Of a DNA stretch of 64,000 bases, positions 40,153-48,962 are shown piece by piece (the stretch's first letter is position 1; each line of letters begins with the position of its first letter). Origin of the DNA: Arthrobacter citreus (GTDB taxonomy: Bacteria > Bacillota > Bacilli > Bacillales > Bacillaceae_G); assembly GCA_013200995.1 (NCBI GenBank), contig CP053688.1, forward strand, positions 1,860,001 to 1,924,000, read 5' to 3'. A program made the translations under genes and the position numbers. The notes below the pieces were generated by a model that was given only the letters and a program-made list of their open reading frames with translations, made no database searches and had not been told where the DNA came from.

Positions 40153-40719
40153 CTATTCTTCAATACTTCGGTGATACATTTCAAATAAGCCTTGGAATAC
40201 ATGCTCTTTTTCAACGTAGCCATTGATATCAACTGTTGTACGCCTCGGATCTCCTGTTTGCGGTAAAACCTTCGCCTTAGCAATTACTCGATCATTTGTC
40301 TTTACTGGTTTAATAAAAACAAAATTCGACTTAGCAGTTAGTGCTAAATCATCATGAATAACTGCAACAGCTAAAGAATTAGCTTGTGCAAATAGGTGAT
40401 GACCACGTGCAATACCATTCCTACTAAAAGTATGCTCTTCCTTCACATCAAATATCGAAATCGCACTTTCGTTTAAATGGATATCAATCACTTCACCGAT
40501 TATTTCATCTACAGGTAGTGATTTTACATCTTCCAATTGCTGAGTGGCAACATTTTTGATACGTTCTCTAAGCTCAGGAATCGATAATTCAAGACGATCA
40601 AGACGAATAGTTTGTATGCTCACAGATAATTGACTAGCTAAATCTTCATCTGTAATAAACGGATTTTCTTTTATAATTTTTTTTAACAATTCATGACGAT
40701 CTTTTTTATTTCTTCTCAT
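40153..40719 (-). CDS. fapR: Fatty acid and phospholipid biosynthesis repressor FapR
   Basis: Repressor of fatty acid and phospholipid genes that is released from DNA by malonyl-CoA. The N-terminal DeoR-like helix-turn-helix is [25 protein letters not shown]. The C-terminal hot-dog domain has [22 protein letters not shown]. The start is ATG 40719 ([10 protein letters not shown]) with AGAGGT upstream; the longer reading is unsupported. Length is 188 aa. Two FapR-like inverted repeats precede it, so it is probably autoregulated with the operon plsX-fabD-fabG-acpP. Confidence 0.97.
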   Translation of the reverse strand: MRRNKKDRHELLKKIIKENPFITDEDLASQLSVSIQTIRLDRLELSIPELRERIKNVATQQLEDVKSLPVDEIIGEVIDIHLNESAISIFDVKEEHTFSRNGIARGHHLFAQANSLAVAVIHDDLALTAKSNFVFIKPVKTNDRVIAKAKVLPQTGDPRRTTVDINGYVEKEHVFQGLFEMYHRSIEE

Positions 40720-40741
40720 ATTACATACCTCTACTACTAAT

Positions 40742-40758
40742 TTGTGACCAGGTATTAA
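40742..40758. promoter_or_regulatory. Candidate FapR operator near the fapR transcription start
   Basis: The minus strand reads TTAATACCTGGTCACAA, a degenerate match to the 17-bp inverted-repeat FapR site. It lies just downstream of a TATAAA -10-like box (plus 40765-40770), where bound FapR would cover the transcription start. The -35 box is weak. Confidence 0.45.
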
Positions 40759-40809
40759 ATACATTTTATATTAAAAATCCATGTATTACAATAGTTTTTT
40801 GACAAACTT

Positions 40810-40826
40810 TTAATACCTAGTACTAA
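40810..40826. promoter_or_regulatory. Candidate FapR operator overlapping the recG stop
   Basis: TTAATACCTAGTACTAA is a near-palindrome and the better of two matches to the FapR site. It overlaps the recG stop codon, upstream of the fapR promoter region. Confidence 0.5.
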
Positions 40827-42871
40827 TCTAATTTTTCTGAATCAAATATTCCCGTTCGTTCTAAGTACGTTCTTAACGCTTGATATTTATTAGCTTCCCA
40901 AAAAACATCTGAATTAACTAATAATGTAGCATCATTTCTTGCAACCTCTAGAGCACGATAATCATGTACCATATCAGCCATTTTAAATTCAGGTACTCCA
41001 CTTTGTTGTTTTCCAAAGAAATCTCCTGGTCCTCTAAGCTCTAAATCCTTTTCGCTTAGCTCAAACCCATCATTTGTTTCCGTCATGATTGTTAGTCTTT
41101 CTTTCCCTACTTCACTTTTTGGATCTCCCACTAAAACACAATACGACTGCTCAGAACCACGTCCAACTCGCCCTCTTAACTGATGTAATTGTGAAAGTCC
41201 AAATCGATCAGCATCATAAATAACCATTACAGTTGCATTAGGAACATTTACCCCTACTTCTACAACCGTAGTTGATACTAAAATTTGAACTTCATTTGCT
41301 GCAAAATCCTTCATTACTTCATCTTTTTCAGAAGAGGAGAGCTTCCCATGCATTAATCCTACCTTTGCCATATTTTTATAATGGAATGATAGTACACTAT
41401 GCAAATCTAATGCATTTTGAAGATCTAGTTTTTCAGATTCTTCAATAAGTGGACAAATCAAGTATGCTTGTCTCCCGTTTTTGATCTCTTTGCCTATAAA
41501 ATCTAAAACACGATCAAACATTTCCTGTTTAACCCAATACGTTTCTATTTTCTTACGTCCAGCCGGATATTCGTCAATAATCGAAACATCCATTTCTCCA
41601 AAAGCAGTGATCGCTAAAGTTCTAGGGATCGGAGTCGCTGTCATAAATAAAACATCAGGGAAATAACCTTTTTCTCTTAACACTCTTCGTTGACCAACAC
41701 CAAATCGATGTTGCTCATCTGTTATGACAATCCCTAATTTATTAAATTGAACTTCATCTTGAATTAAAGCATGCGTACCGACTAATATATGAACGTCTCC
41801 GTTTTTTAATCTTTCAAGAATCTCACGACGCTTTTTTCCTTTTACTGAACTAGTAAGAAGTTCAACTTTCATATCTGTATGCTGTAGCATTTTTGATAAC
41901 GATTCAAAATGTTGTTCAGCTAAAATTTCTGTAGGTACCATTAATGCCCCTTGATAGCCATCAAGTGTACATGCATATAAAGCAATGGTAGCGACAACAG
42001 TTTTTCCGGAACCAACATCACCTTGTAATAAGCGATTCATGCGATACGGACTTTCTAAATCGTTGAATATTTCTTGTACAACTCTATTTTGAGCTGATGT
42101 CAGAGGAAATGGTAGGGATTGGATTAGTTGTTGAATTTTGTCATTTTTTAATACTTTTGGAATGCCTTTAGACTGATTGCGCTGAATTTTTCGAAGGGCT
42201 TGCATTTTCAACTGAAATAGAAAAAACTCTTCATAAACAAAACTTCTTCTAGCTTGTTTTAAACTATTTGCATCGATCGGATGGTGAAGCAATCTCATCG
42301 TTTCTGAACGATTCAATAGTTTATAATTATGAATTAATTCCGTTGGTATTAAATCATTTATTAAATGTCCAAACTTTTTAAATGACTGGTCAACAAATTT
42401 CCTCATTGTTTTGACAGACATTTTCCCTTTAATTGAATAGACAGGTTCAATTTCATGGCTATTCGTACGGGCACCAAAAACAAGCTCAGATAAAGTAATA
42501 GATTGTTTATGTTGATCCCATTTACCAGTAATCGTTACATGTTCATTTAAATTTAATTTCGTTTTAAAATAAGGTCGATTAAAACAAATAACAGTAATTA
42601 AGTAACGATCTACTAAAACTCGAAATGTTAAACGTGATTTGTTCTTACCAAAATATTGAAGAAGAGGAGCGCTATGAACAATCCCTTCAACTGTCACGCG
42701 CTCTTCATGTTTTACTTCTGATAACTCTTTATTTCGATAATCCTCATATCGATATGGTAAATACTCGATTAAGTCATTTATTGTAAAAATACCCATATCG
42801 TTTAGCTGTATTTCCGTTTCCTCACCAACACCACTTAATATAGATACTTTTTGTTCTAATTCAATACTCAC
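40823..42871 (-). CDS. recG: ATP-dependent DNA helicase RecG
   Basis: Branch-migrating helicase that reverses stalled replication forks. The N-terminal wedge/OB domain covers about 1-150. The helicase core has Walker A GDVGSGKTVVA, the DEQH box and ATPIPRTLA, and motif VI QLRGRVGRG. The C-terminal RGPGDFFGKQQSG segment is typical. Length is 682 aa. Start is GTG 42871, sharing one base with the sdaAA stop (TAGTG), so recG is translationally coupled to sdaAA. A FapR-like site overlaps its stop. Confidence 0.97.
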   Translation of the reverse strand: MSIELEQKVSILSGVGEETEIQLNDMGIFTINDLIEYLPYRYEDYRNKELSEVKHEERVTVEGIVHSAPLLQYFGKNKSRLTFRVLVDRYLITVICFNRPYFKTKLNLNEHVTITGKWDQHKQSITLSELVFGARTNSHEIEPVYSIKGKMSVKTMRKFVDQSFKKFGHLINDLIPTELIHNYKLLNRSETMRLLHHPIDANSLKQARRSFVYEEFFLFQLKMQALRKIQRNQSKGIPKVLKNDKIQQLIQSLPFPLTSAQNRVVQEIFNDLESPYRMNRLLQGDVGSGKTVVATIALYACTLDGYQGALMVPTEILAEQHFESLSKMLQHTDMKVELLTSSVKGKKRREILERLKNGDVHILVGTHALIQDEVQFNKLGIVITDEQHRFGVGQRRVLREKGYFPDVLFMTATPIPRTLAITAFGEMDVSIIDEYPAGRKKIETYWVKQEMFDRVLDFIGKEIKNGRQAYLICPLIEESEKLDLQNALDLHSVLSFHYKNMAKVGLMHGKLSSSEKDEVMKDFAANEVQILVSTTVVEVGVNVPNATVMVIYDADRFGLSQLHQLRGRVGRGSEQSYCVLVGDPKSEVGKERLTIMTETNDGFELSEKDLELRGPGDFFGKQQSGVPEFKMADMVHDYRALEVARNDATLLVNSDVFWEANKYQALRTYLERTGIFDSEKLD

Positions 42872-43752
42872 TATTTTTTTAGCGAAACACCAAATATCTT
42901 TGCTTCTAATTCTCGTCCTGTTGGCGTTGCCGCTAGTCCTCCTTCTGCAGTTTCTCTTAGAGCAGATGGCATTGTTTGTCCAATTCGATACATAGCATCA
43001 ATTACTTCATCGCATGGAATACGACTTGTAATACCAGCTAAAGCCATATCTGCAGCTACCATTGCATTTGCAGCACCCATTGCATTTCGCTTAACGCAAG
43101 GAACCTCTACTAACCCTGCAACTGGGTCACAAACTAAACCAAGCATATTCTTTAATGTAATAGCAAATGCTTGAGCACTTTGACTTGGAGAGCCTCCAGC
43201 CATTTCTACAATCGCTGCTGCAGCCATACCACTAGCAGAGCCTACTTCGGCTTGACAACCACCTGCAGCACCTGAAATAGACGCATTATTAGCTACAACA
43301 AAACCGAATGCTCCAGAGGCAAATAAGAATTCGATCATTTGCATTCGAGTAGGGTTTAATTTATTTTTTACTGCAAAAAGTGTACCTGGCACTACCCCAG
43401 CAGACCCTGCTGTAGGAGTCGCACAAATTGTACCCATTGCAGCATTTACTTCATTTGTCGCAACTGCTTTACTTACGGCATCTAAAAGTAGAGTACCCGA
43501 AAGGGAATTTCCTTTGGCAATATAATTTTGAAGTAATACAGCATCTCCACCAGTTAATCCTGTTGGCGAATGAACACCTGCTAACCCTCTTTCAACTGCC
43601 TTTTCCATAACTACAAGGTTTTGATCCATTTTCGCGATAATTTCTTCACGACTTCTCCCAGTAAAAAGCATCTCTTGTTGGATCATTATTTCTGAAACTT
43701 TTACATTTTTTGATTCAGCTAATTCTACTAATTCTGCAACATTTTTAAACAT
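42871..43752 (-). CDS. sdaAA: L-serine dehydratase, iron-sulfur-dependent, alpha subunit
   Basis: With SdaAB it deaminates L-serine to pyruvate and ammonia using a [4Fe-4S] cluster. The likely ligand Cys residues are in GTICATPTAGSAGVVPG and VCDPVAGLVEVPC. Gly- and Ala-rich segments such as NASISGAAGGCQAEVGSASG are conserved. The start is ATG 43752 after AAGGAGAGGGG; the longer frame overlaps sdaAB. Length is 293 aa. The gene follows sdaAB by 16 nt. Confidence 0.96.
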   Translation of the reverse strand: MFKNVAELVELAESKNVKVSEIMIQQEMLFTGRSREEIIAKMDQNLVVMEKAVERGLAGVHSPTGLTGGDAVLLQNYIAKGNSLSGTLLLDAVSKAVATNEVNAAMGTICATPTAGSAGVVPGTLFAVKNKLNPTRMQMIEFLFASGAFGFVVANNASISGAAGGCQAEVGSASGMAAAAIVEMAGGSPSQSAQAFAITLKNMLGLVCDPVAGLVEVPCVKRNAMGAANAMVAADMALAGITSRIPCDEVIDAMYRIGQTMPSALRETAEGGLAATPTGRELEAKIFGVSLKK

Positions 43753-43768
43753 TATTATCCCCCTCTCC

Positions 43769-44431
43769 TTAATCAACCATTTTCGTAACGCGAATGATAT
43801 GTGGTAAAGATTCTATTTCTTGAATTACTTTTTCATCTAAGTCTTGGTCAACTTCGATTGCCATCAATGCTATTTGTCCTACTTCTTTACGTGAAACTTC
43901 CATATGCCCAATATTCACAGAATACTTCATCAGTACATTTGTTACACCTGCAATTGAACCGAAGCGATCATTATGCACGACAAGTATGGCAGGGTAATTC
44001 CCCGAAAGCTTAAGTTCAAATCCATTCAACTCAATAATTTCAATTTTTCCACCACCAATTGAAATTCCTACTAATTCAAATGGTTGATCGTCATCTAGTA
44101 TTGTAATTTTTACTGTATTTGGATGTTCAGTAACTGCATCTTCCTCAACGAAATCCACAGACATTCCATTTCCATTAGCAATTTTTAATGACTCTGGAAT
44201 ACGCTCATCAAATGTATCAAAGTCTAATAATCCACCGACTAGTGCAACATCTGTCCCATGTCCTCGATAAGTTTTAGCAAAAGAACCATATAATGAAATT
44301 AAAACCTTCTTTGGTTCTTTTCCGTAAAGATTTCTCGCTACACGACCAATTTTAGCCGCTCCAGCTGTATGTGAACTTGATGGACCAATCATAATTGGAC
44401 CAATAATGTCAAAAACACTTTTATATTTCAT
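43769..44431 (-). CDS. sdaAB: L-serine dehydratase, iron-sulfur-dependent, beta subunit
   Basis: Regulatory/partner subunit of the two-part serine dehydratase. The N-terminus has the motif FDIIGPIMIGPSSSHTAGAAKIGR. The C-terminal about 75 residues form an ACT domain (LVVHNDRFGSIAGVTNVLMKYSVNIG), a common amino-acid sensor. Start ATG 44431, following GGGGGAAAC; an in-frame GTG lies just before it. Length is 220 aa. It heads the sdaAB-sdaAA-recG unit. Confidence 0.96.
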   Translation of the reverse strand: MKYKSVFDIIGPIMIGPSSSHTAGAAKIGRVARNLYGKEPKKVLISLYGSFAKTYRGHGTDVALVGGLLDFDTFDERIPESLKIANGNGMSVDFVEEDAVTEHPNTVKITILDDDQPFELVGISIGGGKIEIIELNGFELKLSGNYPAILVVHNDRFGSIAGVTNVLMKYSVNIGHMEVSRKEVGQIALMAIEVDQDLDEKVIQEIESLPHIIRVTKMVD

Positions 44432-44676
44432 CACGTTTCCCCCATTACGTTAATTAAAAGCGTGTTTAATTTAGTTTTTCTTACGTATTAACAATTCATT
44501 TATATAAAAAATTGGTATTAAAGACAAAACAATGTCCACCTTATAGTGTAATACGAATTTCTACAGAGTTCTACGTTATTTTACATTAGTCGTTAAATAA
44601 TGTGCAAAAAAAAAGAAGTGTCTCTTCATTTCTTCCTTGGGTTATTATATAATTTGCCATTTTATACTTCACTTAC

Positions 44677-44721
44677 AAAAAAAGTGTAGAGAAATTTCAC
44701 AGATTTCTCTACACTTTTTTT
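44677..44721 (-). terminator. Rho-independent terminator after yloV
   Basis: A long stem (AGTGTAGAGAAAT with ATTTCTCTACACT, near 44683-44715) is flanked by A and T runs, so it may act on both strands. It is 9 nt past the yloV stop. Confidence 0.85.
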
Positions 44722-44729
44722 AATTTATT

Positions 44730-46418
44730 TTATTCGATTGAAAAAATATATGAATACAATGGTTGATTTCCATTATGAACTTCGATTTCTAAATGATCAA
44801 AGCTTTCTTCAGCAAATTCAACTAATTTTGAAATTTCTTCTTCAGAAACATCTTGACCGTATAAAATCGTTAATATTTCAGACTCTTCATCAATCATATC
44901 TTGCAATAATTTCTTTGCAGCCTCAAATTGATTCGCGTCAGTTGTTACAATTTTACTTTCAAGAATCCCCATGAAATGATCCTTCGTTATTTCCACACCA
45001 TCAATTTCAGTATCTCTAACAGCATATGTTATTTGACCTGTTTTAACTGTTTTTAATGCTTCTTGCATCCCAACTTTATTTTCATCTAATGATGCTGTTG
45101 GATTAAATGATAATAATGCAGTCATTCCTTGAGGCACTGATTTACTCGTCACAACAGCTACATTACATTCTGCGACTGACGCAGCTTGTTCAGCAGCCAT
45201 CACTATATTCCCGTTATTAGGAAGGACAATGACGTTTTTGGCATTACACTGTTCGATCGCTTTTACAATATCTTCTGTACTTGGGTTCATTGTTTGACCG
45301 CCCTCGATCACAACAGTTGCTCCAATGCTTTCAAATAATGCTTTAATGCCTGAACCCATTGCTACAGTTACAACCCCAAATTCTTGTTGCTCAGTAGTTT
45401 GGATAGACTCATTTTTAGAAGGAGACTCATTTGAAACCTCTTCATGTAGTAAGCTAGTATGTTGTTCGCGCATATTCTCTGCTTTTAATTTCAAAAAGCT
45501 TCCAAATCGTTGACCTAAATTAAAAACTTCACCAGGGTATTCAGCGTGAATATGAACTTTTACAATTTCATCATCCGCAACTACTAATAGCGAATCACCC
45601 CATGCACTTAACTCTTTACGGAAAGTATCAATGTCAAACGGTTGTTTTTTTAATTTATCTTTTTCAAAACGCACCATAAATTCAGTACAGTAGCCATAGA
45701 CAATGTCCTCAGTATTTAACATACTTTGTACATTACGATGTTCTGCTTCCACAAGTTCCTCTAGTGAAAGTGTCACTTCAGCACCTTCTAAAGAAATTTC
45801 TTCACCTTTTAAAGATGCTAAGAACCCTTCATATACAAGGACTAAACCTTGACCACCACTATCAACTACACCAACTTGTTTTAATACAGGTAATAAATCT
45901 GGAGTACGATTTAATGATGCTTTTGCTTCAACAATTGTTTCCTCAAGAAATGGAATAAACTCTTCATGTGTTTTAGCAATTACAACCGCTTTTTTAGCCG
46001 TTTCTCTTGCAACTGTTAAGATTGTACCTTCAATAGGCTTCATAACAGCCTTATAAGCAGTCTCTACACCCGCTTCTAAAGCTTGCGCAAAATCAGCTGT
46101 TGAAATTGTATCCTTAGCTTCGATTGATTTAGAAAAACCTCTAAATAATTGAGACAGGATAACACCAGAATTTCCACGCGCTCCCATTAGTAAGCCTTTT
46201 GCAAAGCTTTGTCCAACTTTTCCTACATGATGATTCGGTTTTTCTTTTACTTCTTTTGAACCAGAAGTAATCGAAAGATTCATATTTGTTCCAGTGTCAC
46301 CATCAGGTACAGGAAATACATTTAATGAATCTACAAATTTTACATTTTTCGTTAAGTTATTTGCACCTTGAATAACCATATCTGCAAATAATTTACCGTC
46401 AATACGTTTTATCGACAC
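44730..46418 (-). CDS. fakA: DAK2-domain fatty acid kinase catalytic subunit (YloV/FakA)
   Basis: In S. aureus FakA phosphorylates fatty acids presented by FakB, feeding them into phospholipids. The N-terminal DhaL domain (about 1-205) has NVFPVPDGDTGTNM, with the Asp residues that bind Mg-ATP, and ARGNSGVILSQLFRG. A middle domain (about 235-320) and a C-terminal DegV-like domain with VVTSKSVPQGMTALL follow. Length is 562 aa. Start is GTG 46418 after GGAGGAG. It is 22 nt from yloU and forms a unit with it; the lipid role suits the nearby FapR operon. Confidence 0.93.
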   Translation of the reverse strand: MSIKRIDGKLFADMVIQGANNLTKNVKFVDSLNVFPVPDGDTGTNMNLSITSGSKEVKEKPNHHVGKVGQSFAKGLLMGARGNSGVILSQLFRGFSKSIEAKDTISTADFAQALEAGVETAYKAVMKPIEGTILTVARETAKKAVVIAKTHEEFIPFLEETIVEAKASLNRTPDLLPVLKQVGVVDSGGQGLVLVYEGFLASLKGEEISLEGAEVTLSLEELVEAEHRNVQSMLNTEDIVYGYCTEFMVRFEKDKLKKQPFDIDTFRKELSAWGDSLLVVADDEIVKVHIHAEYPGEVFNLGQRFGSFLKLKAENMREQHTSLLHEEVSNESPSKNESIQTTEQQEFGVVTVAMGSGIKALFESIGATVVIEGGQTMNPSTEDIVKAIEQCNAKNVIVLPNNGNIVMAAEQAASVAECNVAVVTSKSVPQGMTALLSFNPTASLDENKVGMQEALKTVKTGQITYAVRDTEIDGVEITKDHFMGILESKIVTTDANQFEAAKKLLQDMIDEESEILTILYGQDVSEEEISKLVEFAEESFDHLEIEVHNGNQPLYSYIFSIE

Positions 46419-46440
46419 AAATTCTCCTCCTTAATGCGTC

Positions 46441-46803
46441 TTACAGGTTTGCTACTTTCACACCTTGAACAAAAATATTGACTGAGTCAACAGACAAGCC
46501 TAATGTTTGATCAAGCGTATACTTCACTTTATTTTGTACGTTATTAGCAACTTCTGAAATCTTTGTACCATAGCTTACAATTATGTACATATCGATATTA
46601 ACGTCTTCACCAATTTGGCGAACAATAACACCTTTTGTAAAGTTTTCTTTTTTTAGGATTTCAGTAAGACCATCCTTAATTTGTTTCTTAGAAGCCATTC
46701 CAACAATACCGTAACAATCAATGGCAGCTCCACCAGCAATTGTAGCGATTACATCTGTACCAATCTCGATTGTTCCATATTGCGTTTTCATTTCTAATGA
46801 CAT
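46441..46803 (-). CDS. yloU: Asp23/Gls24 family envelope stress response protein (YloU)
   Basis: Small acidic protein of the Asp23 family (DUF322); relatives are membrane-associated and linked to the cell envelope or alkaline stress. The TQYGTIEIGTDVIATIAGGAA and GVNIFVQGV-like C-terminal (VDSVNIFVQGVKV) segments are typical. The start is ATG 46803 after AAGGGGG; an upstream extension is unlikely. It is 120 aa, as in B. subtilis. Its conserved pairing with yloV suggests a link to lipid metabolism, which is inference. Confidence 0.92.
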   Translation of the reverse strand: MSLEMKTQYGTIEIGTDVIATIAGGAAIDCYGIVGMASKKQIKDGLTEILKKENFTKGVIVRQIGEDVNIDMYIIVSYGTKISEVANNVQNKVKYTLDQTLGLSVDSVNIFVQGVKVANL

Positions 46804-47141
46804 AATTTGGTCCCCCTTATTTGGATAATCCATGTATAGTTAGTTATACTACTTACTTATTATTGTATACCTTTTTCCAAAATAATTCTATTGACTCACT
46901 TTTATTATTAGCTTTTTAATAATATTCATGGTTAATTATAGAAAATACAATTTTTTATGAATTTCTTTTAAGGTCCCTCTTAATATTTAGTATACCATAC
47001 AATTCAATGTCAAGGTTTTTTTCTTGAACAACTTACCAATAACTGTTGCATTAAGTAGAGCGGTGTGATAAATTATAGTAGTATTTCTTAATGAAAATAA
47101 TCATTGAAATGTTATTCCGTTTTTTGTAAGGAGGGAAATAG
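46804..47141. other. Divergent promoter region between yloU and rpmB
   Basis: This 338-bp AT-rich gap separates the minus-strand yloU-yloV unit from plus-strand rpmB. I see no coding frame. A weak plus-strand promoter lies at 47051-47079 and GGAGGG just before rpmB. No clear minus-strand promoter stands out. Confidence 0.6.
47051..47079 (+). promoter_or_regulatory. Candidate promoter of rpmB
   Basis: TATAGT (47074-47079) matches the -10 box 5/6. The hexamer 17 bp upstream is TTAAGT, a poor -35. A start near 47086 would give a leader of about 55 nt. Confidence 0.4.
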
Positions 47142-47330
47142 ATGGCTCGTGTTTGTGTAATCACAGGAAGAAAATCTCGTTCTGGTAACAGTCGCTCTCA
47201 CGCTATGAATGCTTCAAAACGTACTTGGGGTGCTAACCTTCAAAAAGTTCGTATTTTAGTAAACGGTAAACCAAAGCGCGTTTACGTATCAGCGAGAGCA
47301 TTAAAATCAGGTAAAATTGAGCGCGTTTAA
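47142..47330 (+). CDS. rpmB: 50S ribosomal protein L28
   Basis: L28 is a large-subunit protein. The 62-aa basic sequence starts [20 protein letters not shown] and contains [20 protein letters not shown], characteristic of the family. There is one Cys (residue 5) and no CxxC pair, so it is the zinc-free form. TAAGGAGGG precedes the ATG. It is the only plus-strand gene in the window, opposite to spoVM and yloU, exactly as in B. subtilis. A strong terminator follows. Confidence 0.98.
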   Translation: MARVCVITGRKSRSGNSRSHAMNASKRTWGANLQKVRILVNGKPKRVYVSARALKSGKIERV

Positions 47331-47344
47331 TTTATTAACGTACT

Positions 47345-47374
47345 AAAAAGCATAGCGAACCGCTATGCTTTTTT
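47345..47374. terminator. Terminator after rpmB
   Basis: The 9-bp stem AGCATAGCG/CGCTATGCT (47349-47357 with 47361-47369) has an AAC loop and a following T run. A matching A run lets it also terminate spoVM from the other side. Confidence 0.9.
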
Positions 47375-47421
47375 ACTTTTTTATGATTCCTATTGCAACT
47401 AACCAAAAACCCCTACTTCAA

Positions 47422-47505
47422 CTATCCTTCTTTTTTAAATGTACTCAGCATGGCGCGAACAAGTCCGCCAAGAAATTTAGGTAATTTAATCGTATAAAAT
47501 CTCAT
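47422..47505 (-). CDS. spoVM: Stage V sporulation protein M (SpoVM)
   Basis: A 27-aa amphipathic peptide that recognises the convex forespore membrane and anchors SpoIVA for coat assembly. The translation starts MRFYTIKLPKFLGGLVRAML and ends STFKKEG. Pro9 and Arg17, important for curvature sensing in B. subtilis, are kept. Position 15 is Leu rather than Ile. AGGAGG lies 7 nt before the ATG at 47505. It is too short for many gene finders. Its position between thiN and rpmB matches B. subtilis, and it is the clearest sign that the organism makes endospores. Confidence 0.95.
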   Translation of the reverse strand: MRFYTIKLPKFLGGLVRAMLSTFKKEG

Positions 47506-47600
47506 GCTTTCCCTCCTACAAGCTTTCTAGCATTTTTAAGGAAAAGATTAATCCTATTACATTCTACTTGCTATTAGCAAAAACTATGACATGAAAATTT

Positions 47601-48242
47601 TTAATCTTTGCTCCTCACTACTAAAGCTATGCCTTTTGTAAAGGAAATAGACCCTACACCCTCCACTAACTCATTGCTCACACATAACGATGAACCAATT
47701 TCCAATAAATGATTAGTAAGGGGGTATTTAAAGCCTTTTAGCGTTAAATTTTCTACTGAAGTACCTAATGAAAAAAATGATACATATTTAAACTGTTTCT
47801 GTTTATTAATTAGATGCGTTCCTTCATTTATCACATATATCTCGTTATATTCATCAACAATCATAATGGGAACCTCCGAATTCATAAACTTTATTAATAA
47901 AGTTATACTTCCAAATTCGTGATCTAAACGTTTACCGGTTACACAATGAATGATTATTTTTTCAGGATTTTGATTAATTGCCCATTGAATGGCAAGTTCT
48001 AGATCTGTTTCATCTTTTTCAGGAGGGTAAATAAATACATTTGGTACAAGTCTTTTTATCTTTTCTAAATTTTCATCAATTAAAGAATCGAAATCACCAA
48101 ATATTGCTTCTGGAATCAGCCCTTCTTCAATTATATAATGGGCTCCATTATCCACTCCAATTACCATTGAATTCTCGTCATTTTGCGGTAGATTTGTAAT
48201 TGTATTCGTTTTTGGTCCTGCACCAACTATATGTATTATCAA
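47601..48242 (-). CDS. thiN: Thiamine pyrophosphokinase
   Basis: Converts thiamine to thiamine diphosphate with ATP. The N-terminal IVGAGPKTN, the acidic GDFDSLIDENLEKI segment (with metal-binding Asp residues), and PEKDETDLELAIQWA and TGKRLDHEFGSI are the family motifs. The frame opens at GTG 48254, inside the Shine-Dalgarno; TTG 48242 lies 8 nt after AAAGGTGG and gives 213 aa, close to the B. subtilis enzyme. A terminator separates it from rpe. Confidence 0.93.
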   Translation of the reverse strand: MIIHIVGAGPKTNTITNLPQNDENSMVIGVDNGAHYIIEEGLIPEAIFGDFDSLIDENLEKIKRLVPNVFIYPPEKDETDLELAIQWAINQNPEKIIIHCVTGKRLDHEFGSITLLIKFMNSEVPIMIVDEYNEIYVINEGTHLINKQKQFKYVSFFSLGTSVENLTLKGFKYPLTNHLLEIGSSLCVSNELVEGVGSISFTKGIALVVRSKD

Positions 48243-48258
48243 CTTAATTTCCACCTTT

Positions 48259-48291
48259 AAAAAAAATGCAATCGAATCGATTGCATTTTTT
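48259..48291 (-). terminator. Terminator between rpe and thiN
   Basis: The perfect stem ATGCAATCG/CGATTGCAT (48266-48274 with 48278-48286) lies between A and T runs. It ends the prpC-prkC-rsgA-rpe transcript. Confidence 0.88.
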
Positions 48292-48315
48292 GTTTCATAT
48301 TTAGATTATTTAATA

Positions 48316-48960
48316 TTAACCTCTAATTTTTTCTATTGCTTCTTTTCTGTTTTCTTTATTATATACAGCTGAGCCAGCAACTAAAACTGTAGCACCTGCT
48401 TCTTTGCACAGAATAGCTGTATGCTCATCTACACCACCGTCTATTTCAATATCAACAGATAAATTACGCTCTTTAATCAAATTAGCAACTTGCTTGATTT
48501 TAGGAACAACTGAGTGAATAAATTTCTGTCCTCCAAAGCCAGGATTAACCGTCATTAAAAGGACCATATCGATATCATCAATAATATGTTCAATTGTTGA
48601 AACAGTCGTAGCTGGATTAAGAACAACTCCTGCTTTTATACCGAATGATTTAATATTTTGAATCGTACGGTGTAAATGAGTACATGCTTCAACGTGAACA
48701 GTAATAATATCCGCTCCTGCTTTTACAAATTGCTCTATGTATTGATCAGGTTTTTCGATCATTAAGTGTACATCAAGTGGAAGCTTCGTTATTGGTCTAA
48801 TCGCTTCTACAATTAGTGGTCCAATCGTAATATTAGGTACAAAATGACCATCCATAACATCGACGTGAATTAAATCTGCTCCTCCACGTTCTACATCTAA
48901 GATTTCTTCTCCTAATTTAGCAAAATTTGCTGATAGAATTGACGGTGCAATTTTAACCAT
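48316..48960 (-). CDS. rpe: Ribulose-phosphate 3-epimerase
   Basis: Interconverts ribulose 5-phosphate and xylulose 5-phosphate in the pentose phosphate pathway. The TIM-barrel protein has APSILSANFAKLGEE, the metal-binding HVDVMDGHFVPNITIGP, LMTVNPGFGGQ and DIEIDGGV motifs. It has 214 aa. It starts 2 nt after the rsgA stop, with its GAGG inside the rsgA end, so the two genes are coupled. Confidence 0.97.
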   Translation of the reverse strand: MVKIAPSILSANFAKLGEEILDVERGGADLIHVDVMDGHFVPNITIGPLIVEAIRPITKLPLDVHLMIEKPDQYIEQFVKAGADIITVHVEACTHLHRTIQNIKSFGIKAGVVLNPATTVSTIEHIIDDIDMVLLMTVNPGFGGQKFIHSVVPKIKQVANLIKERNLSVDIEIDGGVDEHTAILCKEAGATVLVAGSAVYNKENRKEAIEKIRG

Positions 48961-48962
48961 GA

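Noticed and set aside
44435..44729. A short Phe-rich frame (MKRHFFFF...) on the minus strand upstream of sdaAB, like an attenuator leader peptide
   Set aside because: The four Phe codons come from a run of nine T. There is no convincing competing hairpin pair downstream, and serine dehydratase has no reason for Phe control.
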